DNA of 64,000 nucleotides from Streptomyces sp. CC208A (GCF_030010625.1 NZ_JASCXN010000026.1:59453-123452), one strand, 5' to 3'; numbered from the stretch's first letter, positions 16,946 to 25,667 are shown. Notes: generated from the sequence alone by a model not told the origin. Made by a program: numbers and translations.

Positions 16946-18328
16946 ATGACGTGTGCGGGCGGATCATCGGACTACTCCGGCGATCGGGTGAGGGCGCGGG
17001 CGGCGCTCCTTGTCGGGGTCCTCGTGCTGCCGTGTCTTCTGGTCGTCGGGAACGGCGGCGTGGCGCGGGCGGGCGGGGTCGGGGACAAGGCGCTGCGGAT
17101 GACCGTCTCCGTCAACGGCCTGGGGAGCGGTGGGCAACGGCCGGTCGCCGTGCGGGCCGGGGGCGAGGTCGTGAAGCGGTACCGCCTTGAGAACCGGGGC
17201 GAGGCCGATCTGTACGGGATCCGGGTGCGGGATCCCGGTGTCCCGGCGGGTGCGGTCCGCTGCCCCCGGCGGGTGCTCGGCGCGCTCGGGACCATGGAGT
17301 GCGTGGCCCGGTTCCGGGCCCTCCCCGGTGACCGCCGGGCCGCCGTGCGGGCCGAGGGGGACGTGCCCTCGCTCGGGCGGACGCTCGCCGCCACGGCCAG
17401 TGCCGGGTACGTGGGCGTCTCCGGGGCCCTGGCGCTGACCGAGCGCGCCGCCCCGGGTCCCCGCTCGGACACCGCCGTCGTCGCCTACACCGTCACCAAC
17501 CACGGCAACCGGCCCCTGCACGACGTACGGCTCGCCGACCCGGGACTCAAGCTGGCCGGACGGGACGTGGCCTGCGGCGCCCGCGCCGGGATCGTCCCCC
17601 GGCTCGCCCCCGGCGCCTCCGCCCGCTGCACCGCGACCGTACGCCGCCCGCCGGGCGTCCACCGCAGCACCGGCGTCGCCACGGGGACGGACCGCGTGGC
17701 CACCTACGCCCCCGACGGACGGCTGGTCCCCGCTCCCTTGCTCACCGCGCGGGCCTCCGCCTCCTTCACCGTGCCGGAGGAGGAGAGGAAGAGGGAGCGG
17801 GGGGTTGTGGGCGGTGGGGGTGGTGGGGCTTCTGGTGCTGGGGGGACCGGTGGGACCGGTGGGACCAGTGGGACTGGTGGGGCTCCCGGAGCTGCCGGGG
17901 CTCCCGGTGCCCCTGGAACTGCTGCCGCGCCTCCGCTCGCCTCCGGGGTGTTTCCCGTCGGGCCGCCCGCGCCCGATCCCGTACCGGAGGGCGAGGAAGG
18001 AGGTGCCCCGGCCGCACCACCGGACGGTACCGGGGGCCGGGAGGTCGAGGCTGCCGCCCCGGAGGCCGTACCACCGGTCGTACGAGAAGGGAGCGCCGTC
18101 CCCGCCACCCCACCCGCGAAGGCCCTGCCCACAGAGGTCCCGCCCCCGGAGGTCCCGCCCACAGAGGCCCCGCAGCAGGCCACCGGCGTCGTCGGCGACG
18201 AGGGGTTTCTCGGGCGGTTGCGGCGGCGGGGGCGGGAGGCGGACGAGATGGGGGTCGTCGTGATGCTGCTGCTCCTCCTCGTGCCGGCGGCCCTCGCCGC
18301 CGCGCTGCTCGGGAACCGGAGGTCCTGA
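16946..18328 (+). CDS. Secreted/membrane-anchored protein, repeat domains plus Gly/Pro-rich stalk
   Basis: The 460-residue product starts MTCAGGSSDYSGDRVRARAA and has a hydrophobic signal segment near 16-42 (ALLVGVLVLPCLLVV). Two or three beta-sandwich (DUF11/CARDB-like) repeats span about 48-275, each containing a NRGEADLYGIRVRDPG or NHGNRPLHDVRLADPG line and paired cysteines. Then come a Gly/Thr tract (GGTGGTGGTSGTGG), a long Pro/Glu stalk, and a C-terminal transmembrane helix (about 432-455, MLLLLLVPAALAAALLG) with a basic tail NRRS. It is therefore anchored with its repeats outside the cell. Start chosen at the ATG before the signal segment. It is followed after 3 nt by the DUF4239 gene, so they are likely co-transcribed. 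Confidence 0.82.
   Translation: MTCAGGSSDYSGDRVRARAALLVGVLVLPCLLVVGNGGVARAGGVGDKALRMTVSVNGLGSGGQRPVAVRAGGEVVKRYRLENRGEADLYGIRVRDPGVPAGAVRCPRRVLGALGTMECVARFRALPGDRRAAVRAEGDVPSLGRTLAATASAGYVGVSGALALTERAAPGPRSDTAVVAYTVTNHGNRPLHDVRLADPGLKLAGRDVACGARAGIVPRLAPGASARCTATVRRPPGVHRSTGVATGTDRVATYAPDGRLVPAPLLTARASASFTVPEEERKRERGVVGGGGGGASGAGGTGGTGGTSGTGGAPGAAGAPGAPGTAAAPPLASGVFPVGPPAPDPVPEGEEGGAPAAPPDGTGGREVEAAAPEAVPPVVREGSAVPATPPAKALPTEVPPPEVPPTEAPQQATGVVGDEGFLGRLRRRGREADEMGVVVMLLLLLVPAALAAALLGNRRS
17840..17882 (+). repeat. Tandem GGGACCGGT-type repeat with quadruplex potential
   Basis: Within the Gly-rich stalk codons, GGGACC(G/A)GT words recur every 9 bp, giving at least four G-triplets with six-base loops on the coding strand. 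This satisfies the simple G3-N1-7 quadruplex rule. It encodes Gly-Thr-Gly-type residues. Confidence 0.6.
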
Positions 18329-18331
18329 CCC

Positions 18332-19081
18332 GTGGCCCTGCTCGAAACGCTCGTCGTCGTCTTCGGGGTCGCGCTGCTCGGCGCGGTCGCCGTCGTCGTC
18401 AAGACCCGGCTCTTCCCCACCTCCGAGGACGAGGGGCCGCGCGAGGACGTCGCCGAGTACATCGCCATGATGGTCTCGGTCCTCTACGCGATCGTCCTCG
18501 GCCTCTGCCTGGTCTCCGTCTGGGAGACCAGGACCGACGCCGCCGAACACTCCCAGGCCGAGGCGAGCGCCCTGCACCAGACGTACCTGCTGGCGGACGC
18601 CCTCCCCGAGGACCGGCGCGAACCGCTGCGGGCGGCGGCCCGTGCGTACGCCGACCACGTCGTGGAGGTCGAGTGGCCGATGATGGCCGACCGTCAGCCG
18701 CTCGACCCGTCCGGCTGGCGGCTGCTCGAACGGCTCCGGCAGGCCGGCGAGATCGGCGACACCGCCACCGTCTCGCAGCAGATCGCGGCGCAGGAGGTGC
18801 TCGCCCAGCTCGGGTACGTGGACGACGCCCGGCGCAACCGGGAGGCTGCCTCGCAGGAGCGGCTGTCACCGGTGCTGTGGGCGGGGCTGATCATTGGCGG
18901 GTTCCTGACCCTCGCCTTCATGTTCATCTTCGGCATCCATCACACCCGGACCCATGTGGTGATGGTGATGGGCCTCGCTGGCTTCATCGCCTTCACCGCC
19001 CTGCTGGTCCATCAACTGGACGCCCCGTTCGGGGAGACGCTCGGCACCGGTCCTGACGCCTTCACCCGCTACTTCCTCTGA
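18332..19081 (+). CDS. DUF4239 (bestrophin-like) membrane protein
   Basis: This 249-residue membrane protein starts at a GTG at 18332. There is an N-terminal helix (TLVVVFGVALLGAVAVVVK, about 5-25), a second helix in YIAMMVSVLYAIVLGLCLVS (about 46-66) followed by the family-typical WETRTDAAEHSQAEASAL, a long cytoplasmic or external helical part, and two C-terminal helices (about 190-232). DUF4239 proteins are related to bestrophin-like anion channels, but their role in actinobacteria is unknown. It follows the surface protein gene by 3 nt, so a joint membrane complex is plausible. Confidence 0.87.
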   Translation: MALLETLVVVFGVALLGAVAVVVKTRLFPTSEDEGPREDVAEYIAMMVSVLYAIVLGLCLVSVWETRTDAAEHSQAEASALHQTYLLADALPEDRREPLRAAARAYADHVVEVEWPMMADRQPLDPSGWRLLERLRQAGEIGDTATVSQQIAAQEVLAQLGYVDDARRNREAASQERLSPVLWAGLIIGGFLTLAFMFIFGIHHTRTHVVMVMGLAGFIAFTALLVHQLDAPFGETLGTGPDAFTRYFL

Positions 19082-19088
19082 GGCCGTT

Positions 19089-19102
19089 GTTTCACGTGAA
19101 AC
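19089..19102. promoter_or_regulatory. parS site (ParB binding)
   Basis: The perfect 14-bp palindrome GTTTCACGTGAAAC equals the Streptomyces parS consensus bound by ParB for origin segregation. It lies intergenically, just upstream of the LURP-one gene. Confidence 0.93.
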
Positions 19103-19124
19103 ACCGACAGGGGAGACATCCCGC

Positions 19125-19610
19125 ATGAAATACCTCGTACGAGACAAGATCTTCGCGATCGGCGACGACTACTGGATCGAGGACGAGAGCGGCCGGCACG
19201 CCTTCCTCGTCGACGGCAAGGCCCTGCGCCTGCGGGACACCCTGGAACTGAAGGCCCCCGACGGGCAGGTGCTCGTCACCCTGCGCCAGAAGCTCTTCAG
19301 CCTGCGGGACACGATGACGATCGAGCGGGACGAACGCCCGCTCGCGACCGTGCGCCGCAAGCGCCTCTCCCTCCTGCGCAACCACTACCGGGTCACGCTC
19401 GTCGACGGCACCGAACTGGACGTCAGCGGCCGCGTCCTGGACCGCGAGTTCGCCGTCGAGTACGACGGCGAACTCCTCGCCCACATCTCCCGCCGCTGGC
19501 TCCGCGTCCGGGACACCTACGGAGTCGACGTGGTCCGCGAGGACGCCGACGCGGCCCTGCTGATCGCGGTGGCGGTGTGCGTGATCCGGATGGCCGAGCG
19601 GGAGGACTAG
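19125..19610 (+). CDS. LURP-one-related (YxjI-like) protein
   Basis: The 161-residue protein starts MKYLVRDKIFAIGDDYWIED and shows repeated beta-strand units with basic turns (LRLRDTLELK, RQKLFSLRDTMTIERD, RRKRLSLLRNHYRV). This is the beta-barrel pattern of the LURP-one/Tubby-like C-terminal fold. It ends with a hydrophobic helix (ALLIAVAVCVIRMAE) that in the Tubby fold is buried in the barrel. Bacterial members have no established function; phospholipid binding is suggested by the fold. The stop overlaps the convergent PLP-enzyme gene by 4 nt. The parS site at 19089 forms part of its leader. Confidence 0.9.
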   Translation: MKYLVRDKIFAIGDDYWIEDESGRHAFLVDGKALRLRDTLELKAPDGQVLVTLRQKLFSLRDTMTIERDERPLATVRRKRLSLLRNHYRVTLVDGTELDVSGRVLDREFAVEYDGELLAHISRRWLRVRDTYGVDVVREDADAALLIAVAVCVIRMAERED

Positions 19611-20821
19611 AGGGCCTTCGCCAGGGCTTGGTCCAGGTCCCCCCACAGGTCCTCGACGTGCTCGATGCCGACCGAGAGGCGGACCGTGCCCGGGCCGATG
19701 CCGGCCGCCTCCAGGGCGGCGGCGTCGAGCTGGCGGTGCGAGGTGGAGGCCGGGTGCATGACCAGCGTCTTCACGTCACCGAGGGAGACCGAGAGGGAGG
19801 CCAGCCGGACCGCCTCGACGAAGGCCCGGCCGGCGTCCCGGCCACCCGCGAGGTCCAGCGAGATCACCCCGCCCGCCCCGTCCGGCAGCAGCCGCTCGGC
19901 GATCTCCCGGTCCGGGTGGCCCGGCAGCCCGGGGTAGCGGACGGCCGCGACCGCCGGGTGCCCGGAGAGCCGGGCGGCGAGTTCGGCGGCGGAGGCGCAG
20001 TGGCGCTCCATCCGCAGCGACAGGGTCTGCATGCCGCGCAGGGTCAGCCAGGCGGCGAACGGGTCGGTGGAGGCGCCCATCTCGACGGCGAAGTGACGCA
20101 GCCGTCCGAGGAGTTCGGGGTCGTCACCGACGACGATCCCGCCCAGGATGTCCGCGTGCCCGCCGAGGAACTTGGTGGCCGAGTGGATGACCAGGTCGGC
20201 GCCGAGCGCGAGCGGGCGGCAGAGCAGCGGGGAGGCGAAGGTGTTGTCGACGGCGACCGGGACGCCCGCCTCGCGGGCGACGGCGGCGAGGGCCGGGATG
20301 TCGGAGAGGCGGGTGGTGGGGTTGGCGATGGTCTCCAGGTAGAGAAGGCGGGTGGCGGGCCGCAGCGCGGCGGCGACCTCCGCCGGGTCCGTGCCGGAGA
20401 CGTACGTGACCTCGACGCCCCAGCGCTTCGCGAGGTCGGTGAGCACCGCGTACGTACCGCCGTACAGACAGCGCTGGGCGACGACGTGCCCGCCGCCGGA
20501 GAGCAGTCCGAACAGGACCGCGTTGATGGCGCCCATCCCGGAGGCGAAGGAGAGCGCGCCGGCACCGCCCTCCAGCCGGGCGACCGCGTCCTCCAGGGTG
20601 CGGACGGTGGGGTTGCCCATGCGGCTGTAGAGGAAGGAGTCGGCGGAGTGGAAGGAGTCGGCGAGGGCGTCGGCGGACTCGAAGGCGAAGACGTGCCCCT
20701 GGTGCAGGGGGACGCCGAGCGGCACGCTGCCGGTGACCTCCACCCGGGGCGGGTGGACGGCGAGCGTCTCGGGCCGGAGAGCGGGATCGATGGAGGCGTG
20801 GGTGCGTTCGCTGCTCGTCAT
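19607..20821 (-). CDS. Trans-sulfuration PLP enzyme (cystathionine gamma-synthase/lyase family)
   Basis: This 404-residue Cys/Met-metabolism PLP enzyme has the family landmarks: YSRMGNPTVRTLEDAVARLEGG (residues ~65-90), the PLP-phosphate loop SFASGMGAINAVL, VPVAVDNTFASPLL with the PLP-ring Asp, and the PLP lysine in HSATKFLGGHADILGG near residue 200. It cannot be told from sequence whether it is a cystathionine gamma-synthase, a gamma-lyase or a methionine gamma-lyase. A longer frame exists upstream, but the ATG at 20821 (MTSSERTHAS) matches the family N-terminus. Confidence 0.9.
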   Translation of the reverse strand: MTSSERTHASIDPALRPETLAVHPPRVEVTGSVPLGVPLHQGHVFAFESADALADSFHSADSFLYSRMGNPTVRTLEDAVARLEGGAGALSFASGMGAINAVLFGLLSGGGHVVAQRCLYGGTYAVLTDLAKRWGVEVTYVSGTDPAEVAAALRPATRLLYLETIANPTTRLSDIPALAAVAREAGVPVAVDNTFASPLLCRPLALGADLVIHSATKFLGGHADILGGIVVGDDPELLGRLRHFAVEMGASTDPFAAWLTLRGMQTLSLRMERHCASAAELAARLSGHPAVAAVRYPGLPGHPDREIAERLLPDGAGGVISLDLAGGRDAGRAFVEAVRLASLSVSLGDVKTLVMHPASTSHRQLDAAALEAAGIGPGTVRLSVGIEHVEDLWGDLDQALAKAL

Positions 20822-20974
20822 GGGCCCAGTCTCGGGGTGGTCCCGCTGTCCCTCCCAGGGCCAATCACGCGGAACTGGCTCGTCGGGACGGAGCGACCCG
20901 GCCGGGACCTGCCCGTCCGTCATGCGATCGTCGTACGACGTGCGTTCGATACCGGAGGCCCCTGGGAGACCGTC

Positions 20975-21583
20975 ATGCACACCACCGTCACGCCCTTCGC
21001 GCTGCGCCCGTGGCGGGAGGGGAGGGGGTACGGGCGGCGGACCGGCTGGCGCGGTACGTCGGCCGAGTTCGGCGAGGTCACCGTGGAGGCGCCGCTGCGG
21101 CGGACCCTGCCGGAGGTGATCGGCTCGGAGCTGCGGGGCGGGCTGCTCCCGGAGGCCTCGTACGAGGCGCGGGGCGTCCACACGGACCTGGTCGGGCTGC
21201 CGACGCTGAACAGGGCGACGCTCCGCCTCGGCGGCGCCCTCGTCGCCATGGAGCGGAACCGCCTCGGCGTCACCGCCCGGCAGCGGGGGCTCCGGTTGCG
21301 GTACGGGGGCGACGACTACCGGCTGTGGGCGGAGAACCGGCGGTCCTGGACGCTCGCCCGGGAGGCGGATGCCGAGGATCCGGGCGTACGCGTGCGTGTG
21401 CGCGGGGCGGGGCGCGGCGGGCGGCGGCGTCTCGAGGTCACGGTGACGGGCCGGGCGGTCGGGGCGGACCTGTCCCTGGCGCTGGTCTTCGCGGGCGTGG
21501 ACCGCGCGGCGCTCACCCGGGGCGGGGCGGTCCGCGCGGCCTTCTCCCGGCTCACCCGGCTGTGGGCCGAGGCGCAGTACTAG
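20975..21583 (+). CDS. Uncharacterised protein
   Basis: A 202-residue basic soluble protein beginning MHTTVTPFALRPWREGRG. It contains GDDYRLWAENRRSW, LRYGG and a C-terminal helix AAFSRLTRLWAEAQY. GGGAG lies 6 nt before the ATG, and codon bias fits a real Streptomyces gene. The frame is open further upstream, but only as a shadow of the PLP gene. It is divergent from the trans-sulfuration gene. I recognise no family; Arg/Gly-rich strands suggest a small beta-rich domain. Confidence 0.7.
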   Translation: MHTTVTPFALRPWREGRGYGRRTGWRGTSAEFGEVTVEAPLRRTLPEVIGSELRGGLLPEASYEARGVHTDLVGLPTLNRATLRLGGALVAMERNRLGVTARQRGLRLRYGGDDYRLWAENRRSWTLAREADAEDPGVRVRVRGAGRGGRRRLEVTVTGRAVGADLSLALVFAGVDRAALTRGGAVRAAFSRLTRLWAEAQY

Positions 21584-21641
21584 GGGCTTTCCAGGCTTCG
21601 TACTCGGCCGGGCCCGCCGGGTCCCCGTGCGTGGGGCCCGG

Positions 21642-22445
21642 TCAGACGCGGGGGCGCTGCGGGGCGGGGACGCCGAGGACGCGGTCCTTGAGGGCGGGGA
21701 ACTCCTCGCGGATCGTGGCCGGCTTCGACGGGTCCAGGGTGACGCGCAGGATCTCCTCGTCGGGGCCCGCTTCCGCGAGGACCTCGCCCCAGGGGTCGAC
21801 GACCAGGGAGTGGCCGGCCTGTTCGACGCCCGCGTGGGTGCCTGCCGTGCCGCAGGCGAGGACGTACGCCTGGTTCTCCACGGCCCGGGCGCGGGCGAGG
21901 AGCCTCCAGTGGGCGCGGCGGCGGGCGGGCCAGCCGGCGGGGAGGACGAAGGCTTCGGCGCCGGCGTCGACGAGGCCGCGGAAGAGTTCGGGGAAGCGCA
22001 GGTCGTAGCAGGTGCCGACGCCGACGGTGAGGTGCGGCAGGTCGAAGGTGACCAGGTCCTCCCCGGCCGCCATGAGGACGGCCTCGCCCTTGTCGAAGCC
22101 GAAGCGGTGGATCTTCCGGTAGGAGGCGACGAGCTCGCCGTCGGGCGAGAAGACGAGCGAGGTGTTGTAGAGGGCGCCGCCGGCCGCCTCGACGAAGGAA
22201 CCGGCGTGCAGCCACACCTCGGCGCCCTGGGCGGCAGCGGCCATCGACTTGTAGGTGGGGCCGTGGAGGGGCTCGGACTCGGACGCGAAGAGGTCGGCGG
22301 CGAAGGCGCCCACGGGCCACAGTTCGGGGAGGACGACGAGGTCCGCGGCCCCGCGCTCCTCCCGTACGAGGCGGGCCGCGCGGGCCCGCCGGTCGGCGAC
22401 CGGTTCGTCCGGGTCTACCGCGATCTGGATCAGCGAGGCGCGCAC
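21642..22445 (-). CDS. Carbon-nitrogen hydrolase (nitrilase superfamily)
   Basis: The 267-residue enzyme carries the Glu-Lys-Cys catalytic triad: E in VVLPELWPVGAF (near 41), K in ASYRKIHRFG (near 110) and C in VGVGTCYDLRFPELFR (near 145). These enzymes hydrolyse non-peptide C-N bonds; this subclass resembles omega-amidase/deaminated-glutathione amidases. It starts at a GTG (22445). The divergent gene is a mycothiol-dependent-enzyme-like protein, which makes thiol-adduct or detoxification metabolism a possible shared theme. Confidence 0.92.
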   Translation of the reverse strand: MRASLIQIAVDPDEPVADRRARAARLVREERGAADLVVLPELWPVGAFAADLFASESEPLHGPTYKSMAAAAQGAEVWLHAGSFVEAAGGALYNTSLVFSPDGELVASYRKIHRFGFDKGEAVLMAAGEDLVTFDLPHLTVGVGTCYDLRFPELFRGLVDAGAEAFVLPAGWPARRRAHWRLLARARAVENQAYVLACGTAGTHAGVEQAGHSLVVDPWGEVLAEAGPDEEILRVTLDPSKPATIREEFPALKDRVLGVPAPQRPRV

Positions 22446-22462
22446 ACTACCACCGTCCTGGC

Positions 22463-22477
22463 GTTGAAGCCGTCAAC
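22463..22477. promoter_or_regulatory. Dyad GTTGA-N5-TCAAC in divergent promoter
   Basis: A 5+5 inverted repeat sits in the gap between the nitrilase and maleylpyruvate-isomerase-like genes. On the minus strand its right half supplies a TTGACG that could be the nitrilase -35 box. It is a candidate operator only. Confidence 0.4.
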
Positions 22478-22586
22478 ACCGGCCTACGATCGTCACACGA
22501 AAGCACTGCCGGGGTGCTTCCGGGGAGCGTAACTTAGCGTCCGAGCCTCCCATTCCGCTGTCGCCCAGTCGTGTTTTCAGCCCACG

Positions 22587-22635
22587 CGAAGAACACCGCA
22601 GACCACCGAACAACACCGCAGAACGCCGAAGAACG
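22587..22635. repeat. Degenerate ~20-bp repeat with AACACCGCAGA words
   Basis: The words CGAAGAACACCGCAGAC, CCGAACAACACCGCAGAAC and CCGAAGAAC follow one another immediately upstream of the GTG at 22648. It is a short A-rich imperfect tandem repeat in the mRNA leader. Confidence 0.5.
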
Positions 22636-22647
22636 TCGAGGGGTCCC

Positions 22648-23475
22648 GTGACCGTCCATCCCAGCCTCCAGAACTACGCCGACGCCTGGACCCATTCCAT
22701 CGAAGCGATAGCCCAGCTGGTGCAGCCCCTCGTGGAGGGCGAATGGAACCGGGCGACGCCGTGCCCGGGCTGGTCGGTGCGCGACGTCGTCTCCCATGTG
22801 ATCGGCATGGAGACGGAGATGCTCGGCGACCCGCGGCCGATCCACTCCCTCCCCCGCGACCTGTACCACGTGCGCAGCGACTTCGCCCGCTACATGGAGG
22901 TGCAGGTCGACGTCCGCCGGCACCACACGGCGCCGGAGATGACCTCGGAGCTGGAGTACGTCCTGATCCGGCGGGCCCGCCGGCTCCGCAACGAGAACCG
23001 CTCCCCCGACCACGTCATCCGGGCCCCGCTCGGCGCGGAGCAGACCCTGGAGACCGGTTACCGGATGCGGGCCTTCGACACCTGGGTGCACGAGCAGGAC
23101 CTGCGGGCCGCGCTCGGGGTGCCGGGGAACCTGGACTCGCCGGGCGCGTTCGTGGTGCGGGACCTGCTCCTGGAGGCGCTGCCGAAGGTGGTCGCGAAGG
23201 ACGCGGGCGCGCCGGCGAACTCGGCGGTCGTGGTGGACGTGACGGGCCCGGTGGAGTTCCTGCGGACGGTGCGGGTCGACGCGGAGGGCCGGGGCACGAT
23301 CGACGGGGCGCCGTCGCTGGGCCCCGCGGTGACGCTGGCGACGGACTGGGAGACCTACGTACGCCTTGCCTGCGGCCGGGCCCGGCCGGCCGAGGTGGCC
23401 GACCGGCTCAAGGTCGAGGGCGACCCGGACCTGGCCGCCGCGATCCTCGACCACTTCGCGGTGACGCCGAACTGA
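22648..23475 (+). CDS. Maleylpyruvate isomerase-type mycothiol-dependent enzyme family protein
   Basis: The 275-residue protein has the DinB-like N-terminal domain of the mycothiol-dependent maleylpyruvate isomerase family. The helix motif PCPGWSVRDVVSHVIGME carries the first metal-ligand His, and MRAFDTWVHEQDLR carries the second His/Glu-Asp set (near 150). A small C-terminal SCP2-like domain (about 180-270) follows. Members use mycothiol as cofactor in isomerisation or conjugation; the substrate is unknown. The start is a GTG with GAGGGG just upstream. Confidence 0.87.
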   Translation: MTVHPSLQNYADAWTHSIEAIAQLVQPLVEGEWNRATPCPGWSVRDVVSHVIGMETEMLGDPRPIHSLPRDLYHVRSDFARYMEVQVDVRRHHTAPEMTSELEYVLIRRARRLRNENRSPDHVIRAPLGAEQTLETGYRMRAFDTWVHEQDLRAALGVPGNLDSPGAFVVRDLLLEALPKVVAKDAGAPANSAVVVDVTGPVEFLRTVRVDAEGRGTIDGAPSLGPAVTLATDWETYVRLACGRARPAEVADRLKVEGDPDLAAAILDHFAVTPN

Positions 23476-23479
23476 GCCC

Positions 23480-24772
23480 TCAGACCGGCACGTGAACGGC
23501 CTCCACGCGGCTGGCGACGAGCCGTTCGCGCTCGCGCCGGTGGGTGCGGGACTTCAGGCGGAGGATCTGGGCGACGCCGAGGGCTTCGAGGACGAAGACC
23601 GAGGAGAACGCGATCCGGTAGTCGTCGCCGGTCGCGTCGAGCAGCACGCCGACGGCGAGCAGGGTCGTCATGGAGGCGATGAAACCACCCATGTTGACGA
23701 TGCCGGAGGCGGTGCCCTGACGCTCCGGCGGGTTGGCCGGGCGGGCGAAGTCGAAGCCGATCATCGAGGCGGGGCCGCAGGCGCCGAGCACCAGGCAGAG
23801 GGTGACGAGCAGCCACATCGGGGCGTGGCCGCCGGGGTACGCGAGCGTGGCCGCCCACAGCAGGGCGGTGGCGGCGACCGTGGCGAGGGCGAGCGGGGCG
23901 CGGGCGCCGCCGTGCCGGGCGATGATCTGCCCGTAGGCGAGGCCGACGGCCATGTTGGAGAGCACGACGAGGGTGAGCAGCTCCCCGGCGGTCCCCCGGT
24001 CGAGCCCCTGCGCCTCGACGAGGAACGGCAGTCCCCACAGCAGCAGGAACACCATCGCGGGGAACTGGGTGGTGAAGTGCACCCACAGCCCGAGCCGGGT
24101 ACCGGGCTCGCGCCAGGACGCGGCGATCTGGCGGCGGACGTAGGCGGCGCCCGCGTGCGGGACGGGAGCGGGCTCGTACCCCTCCGGATGATCCTTGAGA
24201 AGAACCAGCAGCAGCACCAGAACCAGGACACCGGCGAGCGAACTGCCGACGAAGGTGGTCGTCCACCCGAGACCGTGCAGGGCACGGGAGAGGACGACGG
24301 TCGAAACGAGGTTGCCGGCCATTCCGATGAGCCCGGCGAGCTGGGCGATCAGCGGCCCCCGGCGGGCCGGGAACCAGCGTCCGCCGAGCCGCAGGACGCT
24401 GATGAAGGTCATGGCGTCACCGCATCCGAGAAGAACGCGAGCGGCAAGGGCCATGGGATACGAGGGGGAGAGCGCGAACCCCAACTGCCCCAGGGTGAAC
24501 AGAACGACGCCGAGGGCGAGGACCTTCTTCGTGCCGAGCCGGTCGACCATGAGGCCGACGGGTATCTGCATGCCCGCGTAGACCAGCAGCTGGAGTATGG
24601 AGAAGGTGGAGAGCGCGGAGGCCCCCACGTGGAAGCGCTGGGCGGCATCGAGCCCGGCGACGCCGAGCGAGGTCCGGAAGATGACGGCGACGAAGTAGAC
24701 GCTGACGCCGACGCCCCAGACGAGGGCGGCGCGACGACCGCCCGGCGGATCACCGGGAAGGGACGGCCTCAC
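23480..24772 (-). CDS. MFS transporter
   Basis: The 430-residue major-facilitator protein has twelve hydrophobic segments, the loop 2-3 motif GLMVDRLGTKKVLALG (MFS motif A, near 73-90) and RWFPARRGPLIAQ (motif B/C area, near 150). The second half starts near GLWVHFTTQFPAMVF. It is of the nitrate/organic-anion-like MFS type, but the substrate is unclear. The GTG start overlaps the TGA of the upstream GntR regulator (GTGA), so the two are translationally coupled and the regulator most likely senses the transported compound. Confidence 0.92.
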   Translation of the reverse strand: MRPSLPGDPPGGRRAALVWGVGVSVYFVAVIFRTSLGVAGLDAAQRFHVGASALSTFSILQLLVYAGMQIPVGLMVDRLGTKKVLALGVVLFTLGQLGFALSPSYPMALAARVLLGCGDAMTFISVLRLGGRWFPARRGPLIAQLAGLIGMAGNLVSTVVLSRALHGLGWTTTFVGSSLAGVLVLVLLLVLLKDHPEGYEPAPVPHAGAAYVRRQIAASWREPGTRLGLWVHFTTQFPAMVFLLLWGLPFLVEAQGLDRGTAGELLTLVVLSNMAVGLAYGQIIARHGGARAPLALATVAATALLWAATLAYPGGHAPMWLLVTLCLVLGACGPASMIGFDFARPANPPERQGTASGIVNMGGFIASMTTLLAVGVLLDATGDDYRIAFSSVFVLEALGVAQILRLKSRTHRRERERLVASRVEAVHVPV

Positions 24773-25443
24773 CGACCCTCCCCCCGCACCAGCGCACCGA
24801 CCCGCCCGAGGTGCCCGCGGACGGCGGCGGCGGCCCCCTCCGCGTCCCCGGCCTTGAGCCGGTCGAGGATCTCGGCGTGCTCGGCGATGTTCTGCGCGAC
24901 CCGGTCGGGATGCGCCTGCATCACGGCGACGCCCATGCGGAGCTGCCGGTCACGGAGCTGGTCGTAGAGCCGGGCGAGGATCTGGTTCCCGGCGTGCCGG
25001 ACGATCTCGGCGTGGAAACACCGGTCGGTGACGGCCACCTCGCCGAGGTCCCCGCCCTCCGCCTCCCTCCGCTGCCGCTCAAGGAGATCTTCGAGCCGGC
25101 CGAGCAGCACGGGCGGCGCGGGCACGGCCCGCCGCACGGCGAACTCCTCGACGAGCAGCCGGGTCTCGACGACGTCGGCGATCTCCTGCGCGGAGACGGC
25201 GAGGACGAGCGCGCCCTTCTTCGGATAGAGCTTGAGCAGCCCCTCCATCTCCAACTTGAGCAGCGCCTCCCGCACAGGCGTCCGCGACACCCCCACGGCC
25301 TGCGCCAGCTCCCCCTCGGTGAGCAGCGTCCCGCCCTCGTAACGCCGGTCCAGAACGGCCTGTTTGACGTGGCTGTAGACGCGGTCGGCGGCGGGCGGGC
25401 GCCGGGTGGCTCGCGGAGCCGGGGCGGAGGGGGCTGAGGGCAT
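24769..25443 (-). CDS. GntR-family (FCD subgroup) transcriptional regulator
   Basis: The 224-residue regulator has an N-terminal winged HTH (about 20-85: GELAQAVGVSRTPVREALLKLEMEGLL). A C-terminal all-helical FCD ligand domain follows (about 95-220), with metal-ligand-type residues in CFHAEIVRHAGN and AEHAEILDRLKAGD. FCD regulators bind organic acids. The start is placed at ATG 25443; an in-frame ATG ten codons earlier is possible. Just upstream lies an AT-rich TTGTATCTATCC patch that may be the promoter and auto-operator. It is the first gene of the GntR-MFS operon. Confidence 0.9.
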   Translation of the reverse strand: MPSAPSAPAPRATRRPPAADRVYSHVKQAVLDRRYEGGTLLTEGELAQAVGVSRTPVREALLKLEMEGLLKLYPKKGALVLAVSAQEIADVVETRLLVEEFAVRRAVPAPPVLLGRLEDLLERQRREAEGGDLGEVAVTDRCFHAEIVRHAGNQILARLYDQLRDRQLRMGVAVMQAHPDRVAQNIAEHAEILDRLKAGDAEGAAAAVRGHLGRVGALVRGEGR

Positions 25444-25638
25444 GCGCACAGGATAGATACAACAGGGACGCAAGAAACAGGCCCGTCCGCATCGCGGACG
25501 GGAAGCCTCGGAAACAGGTGATCTGGAAGAGGGAGACGGGGGCGGGGCCGAGGGCGCAGGCGCGGGTCGGCGCCACGCGGACCACGCCAGAGGTGCGCGA
25601 CGAGAACACCCGGCCGGGGGCGGTGCCCCCGGCCGGGT

Positions 25639-25652
25639 GTTTCACGTGAAAC
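25639..25652. promoter_or_regulatory. parS site (ParB binding)
   Basis: A perfect GTTTCACGTGAAAC in the short gap downstream of bkdC1 (stop at 25668), flanked by GGCCGGG repeats. Confidence 0.93.
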
Positions 25653-25667
25653 GTCGCAACTGGGGCG

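Noticed and set aside
16964..18658. Minus-strand 564-aa open frame opposite the surface protein
   Set aside because: Gly/Arg-rich shadow; the plus strand has a signal peptide, repeats and a terminal TM helix with coherent order.
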